Notes: generated by a model from the sequence alone, not told the origin. Shown: positions 1-10,054, counted from the first letter of the stretch. The stretch: 38,108 bases of DNA from an uncultured Collinsella sp. (GCA_900544205.1 UQUG01000012.1:1-38108), one strand, 5' to 3'. A program made the numbers and translations.

Positions 1-83
1 ACATACAGTTTTTCGATTCCGTATGTATATATGCGCGCTAATGGGTTATAAAATCTAAGTCTGAACATAGCAGGTCTGCGATG

Positions 84-109
84 CGGCTCGGGCGACCGGG
101 CCGTTTTTT
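84..109 (+). terminator. Intrinsic terminator-like hairpin upstream of htpG
   Basis: An 8-bp G/C stem (84-91 with 96-103, one G-T wobble) closes the loop GCGA and is followed by six T (104-109). It ends 30 nt before the htpG start. It either terminates a gene lying left of the window or acts as a leader attenuator for htpG. A possible -10 box TATAAA lies upstream at 47-52, which would put the hairpin inside the leader. Confidence 0.6.
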
Positions 110-139
110 GCGGACGGGGGTAGCGCGAAAGGACTGCAC

Positions 140-2164
140 ATGCGTCAATTTAAGACCGAGAGCAAAAAACTGCTCGACCTCATGATCAACTCCATCTACA
201 CCAATAAGGAAATCTTCCTGCGCGAGCTTATCTCTAACGCGAGCGACGCCGTCGACAAGCTCAACTTTAAGAGCCTGCAGGACCCGAGTGTCAAGATCGA
301 CCAGGGCGACCTGGCTATTCGCGTCTCCTTTGATAAAGATGCCCGCACCATTACTATCTCGGATAACGGCATTGGCATGACCGCCGAGGAGCTCGAGCGC
401 AATCTGGGCACCATCGCCCATTCCGGCTCCGAGGAGTTTAAGACCGAGAACGCCGAGCAGCAGGGTTCGGATGTCGACATCATCGGCCAGTTTGGCGTGG
501 GCTTCTACTCGGCTTTTATGGTCGCCAGCCACGTGAAGGTCGTGAGCCGCGCCTATGGCGAGGACACCGCTCACGTGTGGGAGTCTGATGGTCTTGAGGG
601 TTACACCATCGAAGATGGCGAGCGCGCCGAGCACGGTACCGATGTCATCCTGACGCTGCGCGAGAACGAGAAGCTCGATGCCGACGGCGAGGCCGAGACC
701 TACGATCGCTTCCTGACCGAGTGGGGCCTCAAGAGCCTGATTCAGCAGTACAGCAACTATGTGCGCTACCCGATTCAGATGATGGTGTCCAAGAGCCGCC
801 AGAAACCCAAGCCCGAGGACGCCGGCGACGATTACAAGCCCGAGTACGAGGACTACCAGGAGCTCGAGACCGTCAATTCCATGACACCGATCTGGAAGAA
901 GCGCAGCTCCGATGTCGAGCAGAAGGACTACGACGAGTTCTACAAGTCCACGTTCCACGACTTTGACGATCCTGCGCGCACCATCAGCTTCCATGCCGAG
1001 GGCACGCTCGAGTATGACGCCCTGCTGTTTGTGCCGGGCCGCGCGCCGTTCGATCTGTACAGCAAGGATTACGAGAAGGGTCTGGCGCTCTACAGCTCCA
1101 ATGTCCTGATCATGGAGAAGTGCGACGACCTGCTGCCCGACTACTACAACTTTGTCCGCGGCGTCGTGGATTCCGCCGACGTGTCGCTCAACATCTCGCG
1201 TGAGACGCTGCAGCAGAACCGTCAGCTCAAGGCCATCGCCAAGCGTGTGGAAAAGAAGATCACCGCTGACCTTGAGGATATGCGTGACAACGACCGCGAG
1301 GCCTACGAGAAGTTCTTTGAGAACTTTGGCCGCGGCCTTAAGTACGGCATCTACTCGAGCTATGGCATGAAGGCCGATGAGCTCGCCGACCTGTTGCTGT
1401 TCTGGTCTGCCAAGGAACAGAAGATGATTACCCTTGCCGAGTATGCCAAGGGCATGCCCGAGGATCAGAAGGCCATCTACTACGCCGCCGGTGACTCGCG
1501 TGAGCGCTTGGCCAAGATGCCCGTGGTAAAGGGCGTGCTCGACCGCGGCTACGATGTACTGCTGCTGACGCAGGACGTGGATGAGTTCACGTTCCAAGCT
1601 ATGCGTGAGTACGTTGCCGCCGATATGCCCAAGATCTACGAGGACGATGCTGCCCGCGAGGCTGCCGAGAAGGCTGTGGCCGACGGTGCCGAGCCCGAGG
1701 TCGAGGATCGTCATCTGGAGCTCAAGAACGTCGCGACCGGTGATCTTGACCTGGCGACCGAGGATGAGAAGAAGGAGGCCGAGGACGCCACCAAGGAGAA
1801 CGAGGACCTCTTTAGCGCTATGAAGGAGGCACTCGGTGACAAGGTCGAGAAGGTCGCCGTCTCCGCGCGCCTGACCGATGCCCCCGCTTGCATCACCACC
1901 GAGGGTCCGCTTTCGCTTGAGATGGAGAAGGTACTCCAGAAGGGACCCGAGGGCGCGCCCGACGGCATGCCCAAGAGCCAACGCGTGCTCGAGCTCAACG
2001 CCAAGCACCCGGTCTTTGACAAGCTTGTCGCTGCTCAGAAGGCGGGCGACGCCGACAAGATCAAGCAGTACTCCGGTTTGCTCTATGACCAGGCCCTGCT
2101 GGTTGAGGGCATTCTGCCCGAGGACCCCGTTGCCTTCGCGGCGGCTGTTTGCAACTTGATGTAG
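140..2164 (+). CDS. htpG: Chaperone protein HtpG (bacterial Hsp90)
   Basis: Cytosolic ATP-dependent chaperone of the Hsp90 family, 674 aa. The N-terminal GHKL ATPase pocket is clear: ELISNASDA near residue 29, then DNGIGM, GTIAHSG and GQFGVGFYSAFMV. The middle domain follows (SLNISRETLQQ region), then a C-terminal dimerisation domain. The protein is longer than the roughly 620-630 aa of common HtpG. The extra length appears to be a charged, Lys/Glu/Ala-rich stretch around residues 500-560, between the middle and C-terminal domains. The ATG at 140 is preceded by AAAGGA with a 6-nt spacer, so the start is well supported. No CIRCE or other heat-shock operator was seen upstream. A long hairpin follows the stop, so the gene appears monocistronic. 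Confidence 0.97.
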   Translation: MRQFKTESKKLLDLMINSIYTNKEIFLRELISNASDAVDKLNFKSLQDPSVKIDQGDLAIRVSFDKDARTITISDNGIGMTAEELERNLGTIAHSGSEEFKTENAEQQGSDVDIIGQFGVGFYSAFMVASHVKVVSRAYGEDTAHVWESDGLEGYTIEDGERAEHGTDVILTLRENEKLDADGEAETYDRFLTEWGLKSLIQQYSNYVRYPIQMMVSKSRQKPKPEDAGDDYKPEYEDYQELETVNSMTPIWKKRSSDVEQKDYDEFYKSTFHDFDDPARTISFHAEGTLEYDALLFVPGRAPFDLYSKDYEKGLALYSSNVLIMEKCDDLLPDYYNFVRGVVDSADVSLNISRETLQQNRQLKAIAKRVEKKITADLEDMRDNDREAYEKFFENFGRGLKYGIYSSYGMKADELADLLLFWSAKEQKMITLAEYAKGMPEDQKAIYYAAGDSRERLAKMPVVKGVLDRGYDVLLLTQDVDEFTFQAMREYVAADMPKIYEDDAAREAAEKAVADGAEPEVEDRHLELKNVATGDLDLATEDEKKEAEDATKENEDLFSAMKEALGDKVEKVAVSARLTDAPACITTEGPLSLEMEKVLQKGPEGAPDGMPKSQRVLELNAKHPVFDKLVAAQKAGDADKIKQYSGLLYDQALLVEGILPEDPVAFAAAVCNLM

Positions 2165-2194
2165 TTCGGGGATACGGCACCGTAACTAGATTAG

Positions 2195-2264
2195 AACGAG
2201 AGTGGATAATCTCCCACTTTTGGCTCGAATGCGGGCTTGAAGTGGGAGATTTTCCACTCTCGTT
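2195..2264 (+). terminator. Long hairpin after htpG
   Basis: Two 25-nt arms, 2195-2219 and 2240-2264, pair at 24 of 25 positions around a 20-nt loop. The right arm runs into TTTCCTTTT. It probably terminates htpG. The arm is much longer than an intrinsic terminator needs, like other palindromes in this window. Confidence 0.65.
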
Positions 2265-2440
2265 TCCTTTTGAATGATTCCTCCGTCCCCAAGGGATCAA
2301 TTATTTGTCGGGGTTGTGGTTTTGTGACCTGCTGAAATTAAAGATACTGTACAACTGTACGCTAACTAATCTTCGTAGTATATTGCTACCCGCAAAACTC
2401 AATACCATTGTGCTCTGAGACGCTAAAGCGCCTACGTACA

Positions 2441-5257
2441 ATGGTTATCGATAGTACGATTCGATTCAACGACAGGATGGATGGTCCAAGCGTGAGTCTC
2501 GGCAGCAAACTATCCGATGCAAAGGTCTCCTTTGCGATATTTAAGCGCGACATTAAGCGACTGCTCGTGAACCCCGTCGCCTTAGTGGTTACCATCGGCG
2601 TGTGCGTTATTCCCTCGCTGTATGCCTGGTACAACATCGTGGCCAACTGGGATCCGTACGGAAACACCCAGGGTATCAAGATTGCCATCGCCAACAACGA
2701 TCAGGGCACCCAAAACGACCTGGTGGGCGAGCTCAACGCGGGCGACAAGGTCGTCGATCGGCTCAAGGAGAACGATCAGCTGGGCTGGACCTTCGTCGAT
2801 TCGGCGGCCGATGCCAAGGAGGGCGTCGAGAGCGGTGAGTACTATGCGGCCATCGTAATCCCCAAGAACTTCTCGGATAACCTGGTTTCGATGCTCGACG
2901 GCAACTACCATCAGCCCAAGCTTACGTACTACGTCAATGAGAAGAAGAGCGCCATTGCGCCCAAGGTTACCGACACCGGTGCAAGCACCATCGAGGAGCA
3001 GATCAACTCGGAATTTGTCTCCACAGTGGGCGAGACCGTTGCCAGCATCGCCAAGGATGCCGGGGTCGATTTAAAGGACAAGGCAACCCAGACTCAGGAT
3101 TCGTTGGCCGGTTCGGTATCAGAGGCTTCCGATACGTTGGGCGAAGTGCGTGATTCGATTGGCGACATGAATGCCGCCATCGATAAGACGAGTGGTTCCA
3201 TTGCCTCGGCAGATGCGGCACTTGCCGGTCTGCAGGGTCAGGCGCCGTCGCTGACGCAGGCGATCTCCCAGGGCAATGACCTGCTGGGCGAGGCGCGCGC
3301 CACGGCGGGCAACTCTGTCGCCTCGCTCTCCAAGGCACTCTCGGAAGGCAGCCTTGCGCTCACCAAGACGTCAGCCTCCGCGAACGCTGCGATTGGCAAG
3401 CTGACGGGCGCGGTCACATCTACGACCACCCGCATCGACAACTCGCTTGAGTCTCTCCAAGCGACGATCGACCACAATAAGGCCGTTATCGGGCACTTGG
3501 AAATTCTCGTTAATGACACGTCGACAGGTTCCAAGGAAATTGACGCGCGCATTGTATCGACCATCGATTTGCTCCGCGAGCAGAATGAAAAGCTTCAGAG
3601 CATCAAGGACGGTCTGTCTGCGCAGTCGAGCGCCATGGCGAATGACGCCGCGGCTGTCTCGGGCGCCAGCGACGCTATCAATAACGCAATCCAGACCGGT
3701 GCGACCAACCTTGGCCAGGCCCAGACGGACCTGGGTCAAAACGCGCTGTCGAAGGCTTCGAGCGCGCTTGATTCATTTGCCGCCGTCTCGGGTGATCTGA
3801 CGGGAATCGTGTCTGGCCTCACGCCTACTATTGCAAGTGCGCGCGGTACACTTTCGCAACTCAACGCTACGCTCGGTCAGGCCAAGACCACGCTGTCCCA
3901 GACCGATGCCTCGCTTGCCAAGGTCCAGGACAAGCTTGCGACCGCCGCCAACGACATCGCGGCGCTACAGACCTCCGAGTCCATGGGCGAGCTGGCCGGC
4001 CTGATGGGCGTCGACGTCGATGACGTTGCAGACTTCATGGCATCTCCGGTCGAGCTGACCTCAAAGTCAATTTATCCGGTCAAGAGCTTTGGTTCGGGCA
4101 TTGCCCCGTTCTATACCAATCTGGCGCTGTGGGTGGGCGGCTACGTGCTTATCGCCATCTACAAGCTCGAGGTCGACCGCGAAGGCATCGGCAGCTTTAC
4201 CGCGCGTCAGGGCTACTTTGGCCGCTGGTTGCTCCTGGTGATCCTGGGCGCGTTCCAGGCCATCATCGTTACGGTAGGCGATCTGGTGATCGGCGTGCAG
4301 TGCGTCAGCCCGCTGCTGTTCGTGCTGGGCGGTATCGCCATCTCGTTCACCTACGTCAATATCATCTATGCGCTGTCCACCACGTTTAAGCATATCGGCA
4401 AGGCTATCGGCGTCATTCTCGTCATCGTGCAGATCCCGGGTTCGTCGGGCATGTACCCCATTGAGATGATGCCCGGCTTCTTCCAGTGGCTGCACCCGCT
4501 GCTGCCCTTTACCTACGGCATCAATCTGCTGCGCGAGACGGTCGGCGGCATGTATTCGTTCAACTACCTGTTTAACCTGTGCATTCTGGGCGTGTTCTTG
4601 ATCGTGGCGCTCTTTATCGGCCTGCAGCTGCGTCCGCTGCTGCTCAACCTTAACCTGCTCTTTGATAAACAGCTTTCCACGACCGGTATGATGATTTGCG
4701 AGTCCAACGACCTGCCGCGCCAGCGCTACTCGCTGCGCACGGCCATGCGTGTCATGCTCGATTCCGATTCGTACCGTCGCGAACTGCTCGATCATGCGGT
4801 CGCCTTTGAACATCGCTACCCGTACTACATCAAGGGCGGTTTTGCCGCCGTGGTGGGCGTTCAGGTCCTGCTCTTTGTCCTGTCGACGGTTCTCGATATC
4901 GACAATAACGGCAAGATCATCCTGCTTGTCATTTGGATCATCTCGGTTATTGCCATCTGCGGCTGGCTTATCAATATCGAATATATCCGTGCGAGCCTCA
5001 ATACCCAGATGCGCATCTCGGCGCTTTCGGATGAGGACCTTCGTCGCGAGATGCGCGAGCACACGGCCGCCATTCCTGCCGCCCGCCACATGTTTGGTCT
5101 CAACGCCAGCGAGCGTGGTGCCAAGGGCGGCGATCAGTCCACGGGCCGCTTGCCGCATATCGGCTCGCACCATAAATCTCAGGGCAGCGACAACACAGCC
5201 ATAAATGATGGAGATACCGCCCCGTTCGGCAAGCACTCCAAAGGAGGTGAGGCATAA
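2441..5257 (+). CDS. YhgE/Pip-domain membrane protein, long form
   Basis: Large membrane protein of the YhgE/Pip (phage infection protein) family, about 938 aa from this start. One N-terminal membrane segment (residues ~44-64) is followed by the family's WDPYGNT motif. Next comes a long extracytoplasmic Ala/Ser/Thr/Gln-rich region with coiled-coil character to about residue 540, then a six-segment ABC-2-permease-like membrane block (~555-735). Unlike its downstream partner it carries about 200 further residues with two more membrane segments (~800-846) and a polar tail. The start is uncertain: the same frame opens at TTG 2408 and has ATG at 2441 and 2477, none with a good ribosome binding site. 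Substrate or partner is unknown for most family members, and no type VII secretion genes are nearby. It abuts the next gene with no gap. Confidence 0.8.
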   Translation: MVIDSTIRFNDRMDGPSVSLGSKLSDAKVSFAIFKRDIKRLLVNPVALVVTIGVCVIPSLYAWYNIVANWDPYGNTQGIKIAIANNDQGTQNDLVGELNAGDKVVDRLKENDQLGWTFVDSAADAKEGVESGEYYAAIVIPKNFSDNLVSMLDGNYHQPKLTYYVNEKKSAIAPKVTDTGASTIEEQINSEFVSTVGETVASIAKDAGVDLKDKATQTQDSLAGSVSEASDTLGEVRDSIGDMNAAIDKTSGSIASADAALAGLQGQAPSLTQAISQGNDLLGEARATAGNSVASLSKALSEGSLALTKTSASANAAIGKLTGAVTSTTTRIDNSLESLQATIDHNKAVIGHLEILVNDTSTGSKEIDARIVSTIDLLREQNEKLQSIKDGLSAQSSAMANDAAAVSGASDAINNAIQTGATNLGQAQTDLGQNALSKASSALDSFAAVSGDLTGIVSGLTPTIASARGTLSQLNATLGQAKTTLSQTDASLAKVQDKLATAANDIAALQTSESMGELAGLMGVDVDDVADFMASPVELTSKSIYPVKSFGSGIAPFYTNLALWVGGYVLIAIYKLEVDREGIGSFTARQGYFGRWLLLVILGAFQAIIVTVGDLVIGVQCVSPLLFVLGGIAISFTYVNIIYALSTTFKHIGKAIGVILVIVQIPGSSGMYPIEMMPGFFQWLHPLLPFTYGINLLRETVGGMYSFNYLFNLCILGVFLIVALFIGLQLRPLLLNLNLLFDKQLSTTGMMICESNDLPRQRYSLRTAMRVMLDSDSYRRELLDHAVAFEHRYPYYIKGGFAAVVGVQVLLFVLSTVLDIDNNGKIILLVIWIISVIAICGWLINIEYIRASLNTQMRISALSDEDLRREMREHTAAIPAARHMFGLNASERGAKGGDQSTGRLPHIGSHHKSQGSDNTAINDGDTAPFGKHSKGGEA

Positions 5258-7447
5258 ATGAAGAACATCCTGCATCTGTTTAGGCGCGATGTCCAAAACG
5301 TGTCTCGCTCCGTGATCGGCTTGATTGTCGTGATGGGCCTCATTATCGTGCCGTGCCTGTACGCGTGGTTTAACATCGCCGGCAGCTGGGATCCGTACGG
5401 CAACACCGGCAATCTTAAGATTGCCGTGGTCAACACCGATGAGGGTTACGAGAGCGATCTGATCCCCGTCGAGGTTAACGTGGGCGAAAACGTGACCGCC
5501 ACCCTACGTGGCAACGAGAGCTTCGATTGGGTTGTGCTTAACGATCGCGAAAAGGCTATCGAGGGCGTTAAGTCGGGCGCGTACTATGCTGCCGTCGTTA
5601 TTCCCAAAACGTTTAGCGCTGACATGATGACGCTTTTCTCGACCGACGTGAAACACGCCGATATCGAGTTTTACGAGAACCAGAAGGCCAACGCCATCGC
5701 GCAGATCGTGACCGAGAAGGGTTCGAGCGCCGTTCAGAACCAGGTTAACGAATCTTTTACCGAGACCATTACGAGCATCGGTCTTAAGACGGTGTCCAGC
5801 CTGCTCGATTACATGAGCACCGACCAGGTCAGCAACTTTATCGCCAACCTGTCCTCGACGCTCGGCGATTCGATTAAGGACCTGCAAGACGTTCAGGCTA
5901 ATGCTTCGTCGCTCGCGGGCATTTTGAGCTCTACGTCCGATTCGCTGACGTCGGCGAGCGGTATGCTCCAGCAGACGGGTACGGTCGATGAGTCGACCAA
6001 GCAGTTGATGGAGCATGCCAAGAGCGGCATGAGCGATTCCAAAGAAGCGCTGAAGGCCGCCAACGGCGCCATCAACGCCGCGATTGACGGAAGCGCGGGC
6101 TCGTTCGACAACGTGTCCGCCGAGCTTGCGAAGGCATTCGATGCCGCGAATCAGCATGTCTACCTTACGGTGTCTCAGCTCAACGATGCCGCGGCGGCGC
6201 TCAATACACGTGCCGACGATATCGACGCCACGGCCGACCAGCTCCGCGGCTTTGCCGAGCAGGTCAGTGACGAAAAGCTCCAGGAGAGCCTTAAATCTGT
6301 GGCAACATCGCTGGGCAGGATCGCGGTGGAGTATCGCAACAACGCCAAGGACTTGACGGCAACTGCTAAGTCCCTTTCTGACAGCATGGCCGAGGTCAAC
6401 AGCTCGCGTGCCGAGGTCGATCAGGCAATCGCGGATGCCAAGGCCGGCATCGCGGGTGCCAAATCCGATTACGATTCCACGTTCTCGGTTAAGGCCAAGG
6501 AGCTCAAGAAGACCATTTCGGGCGTTTTGGATTCGCTCAACGGTATCTCGGGCGATCTGGATAGCGCCGTAGACGGCCTGACCGACGCATCCGGTTCGCT
6601 GGCAAAGGGCCTCTCTAAGGCCGCAAAGCTGGTCAACAAGGCTTCCGATCAGTTGGGTGAGGCATCGGACAAGATCAGTGCGTTTAAGGACGAGCTTGAC
6701 GGCGCCCTTATGTCGGACGATCTGGCCACGATCAAGACAATGATCGGCAACGACCCCGAGGGTTTGGCCGCGTCGCTTTCCGGCCCCGTCGCGCTCGACC
6801 GCAAGCCGGTCTATCCGATTCGCAATTACGGCTCTGCCATGGCGCCGTTTTACACGATTCTGTCGCTCTGGGTCGGTTCGATCGTGCTGGCGGCCATGAT
6901 GAAGGTGTCGGTTGACGATGAGCTCATCAACGAGCTTATCCCCGTGCGCCTGCACGAGATCTACCTGGGTCGTTACCTGTTCTTTGGCGGTCTGGCACTG
7001 CTGCAGGCAACGCTCGTGTGCGCGGGTGACATCCTATTCTTTGGCATCCAGTGCGACAACCCGCTGCAATTTGTGCTGGCGGGCTGGATCGCGAGTCTTG
7101 TGTTCTCCAATATCGTCTATACGCTTACGGTTTCGTTTGGCGATATCGGCAAGGCGCTTGCCGTCGTGTTGCTGGTCATGCAGGTCGGCGGTTCGGGCGG
7201 TACGTTCCCCATCGAGATGACCGGTCCCGTGTTCCAGGCGATATATCCGTTCCTGCCGTTTACCCACGGCATCAACGCCATGCATGCCGCCATGGCCGGT
7301 GCCTACCATATGGAGTACTGGATTGAGCTGGGCATTCTGGCGAGCTATCTGATTCCGTCGCTGGCGCTGGGCGTGGTCTTCCGCCGTCCGGTCATCAAAG
7401 CCAACGACTGGATTATCGAAAAGCTTGAGAGTACTAAATTAATCTAG
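5258..7447 (+). CDS. YhgE/Pip-domain membrane protein, short form
   Basis: Second tandem YhgE/Pip-family protein, 729 aa and the usual family architecture. It has one N-terminal membrane segment (~15-35) running into WDPYGNT, a long extracytoplasmic region rich in Ala, Ser, Asp and Lys with coiled-coil character (~60-500), and a C-terminal block of about six membrane segments (~530-715). Its ATG follows the stop codon of the upstream gene directly. The strong Shine-Dalgarno AAGGAGGTG lies inside that gene's last codons, so the two are translationally coupled and probably form a heteromeric complex. The two proteins align over the N-terminal and permease parts, pointing to duplication. Function is not established; a transport or envelope role is likely from topology. 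Confidence 0.85.
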   Translation: MKNILHLFRRDVQNVSRSVIGLIVVMGLIIVPCLYAWFNIAGSWDPYGNTGNLKIAVVNTDEGYESDLIPVEVNVGENVTATLRGNESFDWVVLNDREKAIEGVKSGAYYAAVVIPKTFSADMMTLFSTDVKHADIEFYENQKANAIAQIVTEKGSSAVQNQVNESFTETITSIGLKTVSSLLDYMSTDQVSNFIANLSSTLGDSIKDLQDVQANASSLAGILSSTSDSLTSASGMLQQTGTVDESTKQLMEHAKSGMSDSKEALKAANGAINAAIDGSAGSFDNVSAELAKAFDAANQHVYLTVSQLNDAAAALNTRADDIDATADQLRGFAEQVSDEKLQESLKSVATSLGRIAVEYRNNAKDLTATAKSLSDSMAEVNSSRAEVDQAIADAKAGIAGAKSDYDSTFSVKAKELKKTISGVLDSLNGISGDLDSAVDGLTDASGSLAKGLSKAAKLVNKASDQLGEASDKISAFKDELDGALMSDDLATIKTMIGNDPEGLAASLSGPVALDRKPVYPIRNYGSAMAPFYTILSLWVGSIVLAAMMKVSVDDELINELIPVRLHEIYLGRYLFFGGLALLQATLVCAGDILFFGIQCDNPLQFVLAGWIASLVFSNIVYTLTVSFGDIGKALAVVLLVMQVGGSGGTFPIEMTGPVFQAIYPFLPFTHGINAMHAAMAGAYHMEYWIELGILASYLIPSLALGVVFRRPVIKANDWIIEKLESTKLI

Positions 7448-7541
7448 CGCAACAGCGTGGCGTTGACGAAACATCAAGGTCTACTCTGCCGATACTTTAG
7501 CGGGCTGGATTGCGATGTCGTGTTGGTTGTTGCTACAGTAG

Positions 7542-7576
7542 CGGGGCGTGCCGGGGGTCCGGCGCGCCCCGTTTTT
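7542..7576 (+). terminator. Intrinsic terminator after the YhgE pair
   Basis: A 13-bp G/C-rich stem (7542-7554 with 7559-7571, one wobble) with a 4-nt loop is followed by five T. It ends the two-gene YhgE transcript. Confidence 0.85.
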
Positions 7577-7647
7577 ATTTGACCATGAGGCGGCACGCAG
7601 CCATACGCGTGCGGACACCACGCCCAGATTGAGTGTGAGGATGTTCC

Positions 7648-8631
7648 ATGGCCCAATACGCTGCCAACGAAATCGAAAACTTGCCCGATAGCCCTGTAGC
7701 CCGCGAAGACCTGGGTGCCGGTGGTGCCTCTCGCGGCGCCGGCGCACGCTCGCCGCTGTTCTGGAAGGTCCTGCTACTTTCGGTGGCGGTCGTTTGGGGT
7801 TACTCCTTTACCACTATGAAGGGCGCGCTCGACACCATTCCGGCGTTCGAGCTGGTCTACGTTCGCTTTCTCCCGGCATCACTGGTAATGTTTGCCATTT
7901 TCCATAAGCGCATCGTCGCTCATTTCAATGCCCGCAACCTGATCGTCGGGCTTGGCATGGGCGCGCTCATGTGGGGTGCCTACGGTTTGCAGACGGTCGG
8001 CCTGGCGCAGACCACGGCAGGCAAGAATGCTTTTTTGACGGGCACGTATTGCATCCTTGTGCCGTTCGCGAGCTATTTTCTGAGCGGCGAAAAGCTCACC
8101 CGCTACAACCTGGGTGCAGCACTGCTGTGCTTGGCGGGCATTGGCCTGGTGGCGCTCGATAGCGTCGAGTTCAACATCGGTGACGTCATTACGCTGGCGG
8201 GTGCGGTCTTTTTCGCCATCCAGATGGCGGTGACCGCCAAGTACGGTCGCAAAATGGACATCAACGTCATCACGTTTTGGATGTTTATGGGCAACGGCGT
8301 GCTGAGCCTGGTCTCGTCGCTGCTATTCGAGACCCAAGCGCCTCTGTCCGTGTGGACGCCGAGCTTTATCGGTGCGATGGCGTTTCTCTCGGTGGGCTGT
8401 ACGTGCGTGGCCCTGCTCATCCAAAACGTCGGCCTGGCGCATGTCCCGGCCTCGACGGGCTCGCTGCTCCTTTCCATGGAGTCGCCTTCGGGTGCGCTGT
8501 TCTCGGTGCTGCTGATGGGGGAGGCGCTCACCTCGCGCCTGCTCGCCGGCTTCGCCCTCATCTTCCTATCGATTATTTTGAGCGAGACGCATTTCGACTT
8601 TTTGCGCCGAAAATCTCGCCCGCAATTGTAA
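7648..8631 (+). CDS. DMT-superfamily (EamA) transporter
   Basis: Drug/metabolite-transporter superfamily protein, 327 aa. After a polar N-terminal tail of about 35 residues it shows ten hydrophobic segments arranged as two EamA repeats. The first begins at VLLLSVAVVWGYSFTTMKGA; the second begins near VITLAGAVFFAIQMAVTAKY. This is an inner-membrane exporter or permease of small metabolites; the substrate cannot be read from sequence. The ATG at 7648 has a GTGAGGA-type ribosome binding site. The gene is bracketed by intrinsic terminators and is therefore likely a single-gene unit. Confidence 0.88.
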   Translation: MAQYAANEIENLPDSPVAREDLGAGGASRGAGARSPLFWKVLLLSVAVVWGYSFTTMKGALDTIPAFELVYVRFLPASLVMFAIFHKRIVAHFNARNLIVGLGMGALMWGAYGLQTVGLAQTTAGKNAFLTGTYCILVPFASYFLSGEKLTRYNLGAALLCLAGIGLVALDSVEFNIGDVITLAGAVFFAIQMAVTAKYGRKMDINVITFWMFMGNGVLSLVSSLLFETQAPLSVWTPSFIGAMAFLSVGCTCVALLIQNVGLAHVPASTGSLLLSMESPSGALFSVLLMGEALTSRLLAGFALIFLSIILSETHFDFLRRKSRPQL

Positions 8632-8643
8632 ACAACTTGTTGC

Positions 8644-8669
8644 GCCGCCCTCCCAGGGCGGCATTTTTT
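8644..8669 (+). terminator. Intrinsic terminator after the EamA transporter
   Basis: A perfect 7-bp stem (8644-8650 with 8656-8662), loop TCCCA and six T at 8664-8669, twelve nt past the stop codon. Confidence 0.92.
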
Positions 8670-8747
8670 ATGTCATGCCTTTACAGTTGTGCCTTGCACT
8701 TTACGCTATCAAAGTGCGTGCTGCAAAAACGTTACTGGAGGGCATCT

Positions 8748-10046
8748 ATGGCACCAGCTCTGTCCGATTTTCAACCGCAACCAGCGCCTCAGGCTACCAC
8801 GGCGGCGCAGACCGCTATCGGCGATGGCCTGGTCAAAGAAGCCCAGGCATTTGCCGATGAGCTCGCTGCGTGGCGACACGATCTACACCAGATGCCCGAG
8901 CTCGGTAACAATCTTCCGCAGACGTCTGCCTATATCCAGGCACGTTTGGACGAGATGGACATCCCCCATACCACGCTCGTCGACGGTTCCTGCGTCGTTG
9001 GCCTGATCGGTGCCGGTGCGGCCGCGGCCGCTCAGGGCAATGGCACGTGCAAGGACGAGCAGGCCGGAACGGTCGTCATGCTCCGAGGCGATATGGATGC
9101 CCTACCCGTTGTTGAGGAATCCGGCGAGCCCTTTGCATCCACCAACGGCTGCATGCACGCTTGCGGTCACGATATGCACGCGACGGCGCTGCTTGGTGCG
9201 GCTCGCCTGCTCAAGGCCCGCGAGGCCGAGCTCGTCGACGCCAATGCCACCGTCAAACTGCTGTTCCAGCCAGGCGAGGAGACCTTTGAGGGTGCCCGCG
9301 CCGCCATCGCCGACGGTCTGCTGCGGAACCCGCGTCCTCAGGCGGCTTTTGCCATGCATGTTAACAGCCAATCGCCGCTTGGCCTGGTGCTCTATGGGAG
9401 CCCGGCGCTCTCGGGCGTGTACGGTTTCCGCATCACGCTGCAGGGCAAGGGCGGCCATGGCTCGAGCCCCGAGATCTGCATCGACCCCATCACGGCCGGC
9501 GTCCATGTGCACCTGGCGCTTCAGGAGCTTATCGCTCGCGAAGTGCCGGCGGCCAAGGAGGTCGCACTGACCGTGGGTAAGTTTGCCGGTGGTCAAGCGG
9601 CCAACGTCATCCCAGATACCTGCGTGCTCGAAGGCACGCTGCGCGGCTTCGACGTTGAGCTCATGGAGCACCTCAAGGAGCGTATCGCCGAGGTCGTCAA
9701 CGGCGTGGCCGCAACGTATCGCACGCCGGCCACCATCGAGACGCTCTCGGATGTTCCCCCGCTCGTGCTCGATGACGACATGACCCAGGCTTCGCTTGGC
9801 TATGTGGGTGCGACGCTGCCCAAGGCCGCCTTCTTGCCGCTGTTCCATGCCATGGCGAGCGAGGACTTTGCGCTTATCTCGAGCGAGATGCCGAGTGCGT
9901 ACTTTACGATCGGCGCAGCTGTGTCCGATACGGACGAGCACTTTGCCCAACACCATCCCAAGGCACGCTTTAGCGATGCCGAGCTGCCGCTCGGCGCCGC
10001 GGCTTACACGGCGGTCGCTTTGGGCTATATCGCCGACCACCGGTAG
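8748..10046 (+). CDS. M20D-family amidohydrolase (N-acyl-amino-acid type)
   Basis: Zinc/manganese metallohydrolase of the M20D peptidase family, which cleaves amide bonds of N-acyl or aromatic-acyl amino acids, 432 aa. Visible motifs are RHDLHQMPEL (43-52), RGDMDALPV (113-121), HACGHDMH (137-144), FQPGEE (173-178), AMH (202-204), HGSSPE in the lid-domain region, and HAMASEDFAL near the C terminus. The metal-binding Cys139, His141, Glu178, His204 and the late His are all present, so the enzyme should be active. The start at ATG 8748 is chosen because GGAGGG lies 6 nt upstream and the family alignment begins soon after; the frame is open further upstream but overlaps the previous gene. It is directly followed by a damaged MFS gene that may have encoded its substrate importer. 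Confidence 0.9.
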   Translation: MAPALSDFQPQPAPQATTAAQTAIGDGLVKEAQAFADELAAWRHDLHQMPELGNNLPQTSAYIQARLDEMDIPHTTLVDGSCVVGLIGAGAAAAAQGNGTCKDEQAGTVVMLRGDMDALPVVEESGEPFASTNGCMHACGHDMHATALLGAARLLKAREAELVDANATVKLLFQPGEETFEGARAAIADGLLRNPRPQAAFAMHVNSQSPLGLVLYGSPALSGVYGFRITLQGKGGHGSSPEICIDPITAGVHVHLALQELIAREVPAAKEVALTVGKFAGGQAANVIPDTCVLEGTLRGFDVELMEHLKERIAEVVNGVAATYRTPATIETLSDVPPLVLDDDMTQASLGYVGATLPKAAFLPLFHAMASEDFALISSEMPSAYFTIGAAVSDTDEHFAQHHPKARFSDAELPLGAAAYTAVALGYIADHR

Positions 10047-10054
10047 CACCCAAC

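Noticed and set aside
38..2008. Long minus-strand open frame opposite htpG
   Set aside because: It mirrors the htpG codons, is Leu/Gly/Val-rich without family motifs, and no ribosome binding site supports it; htpG is certain.
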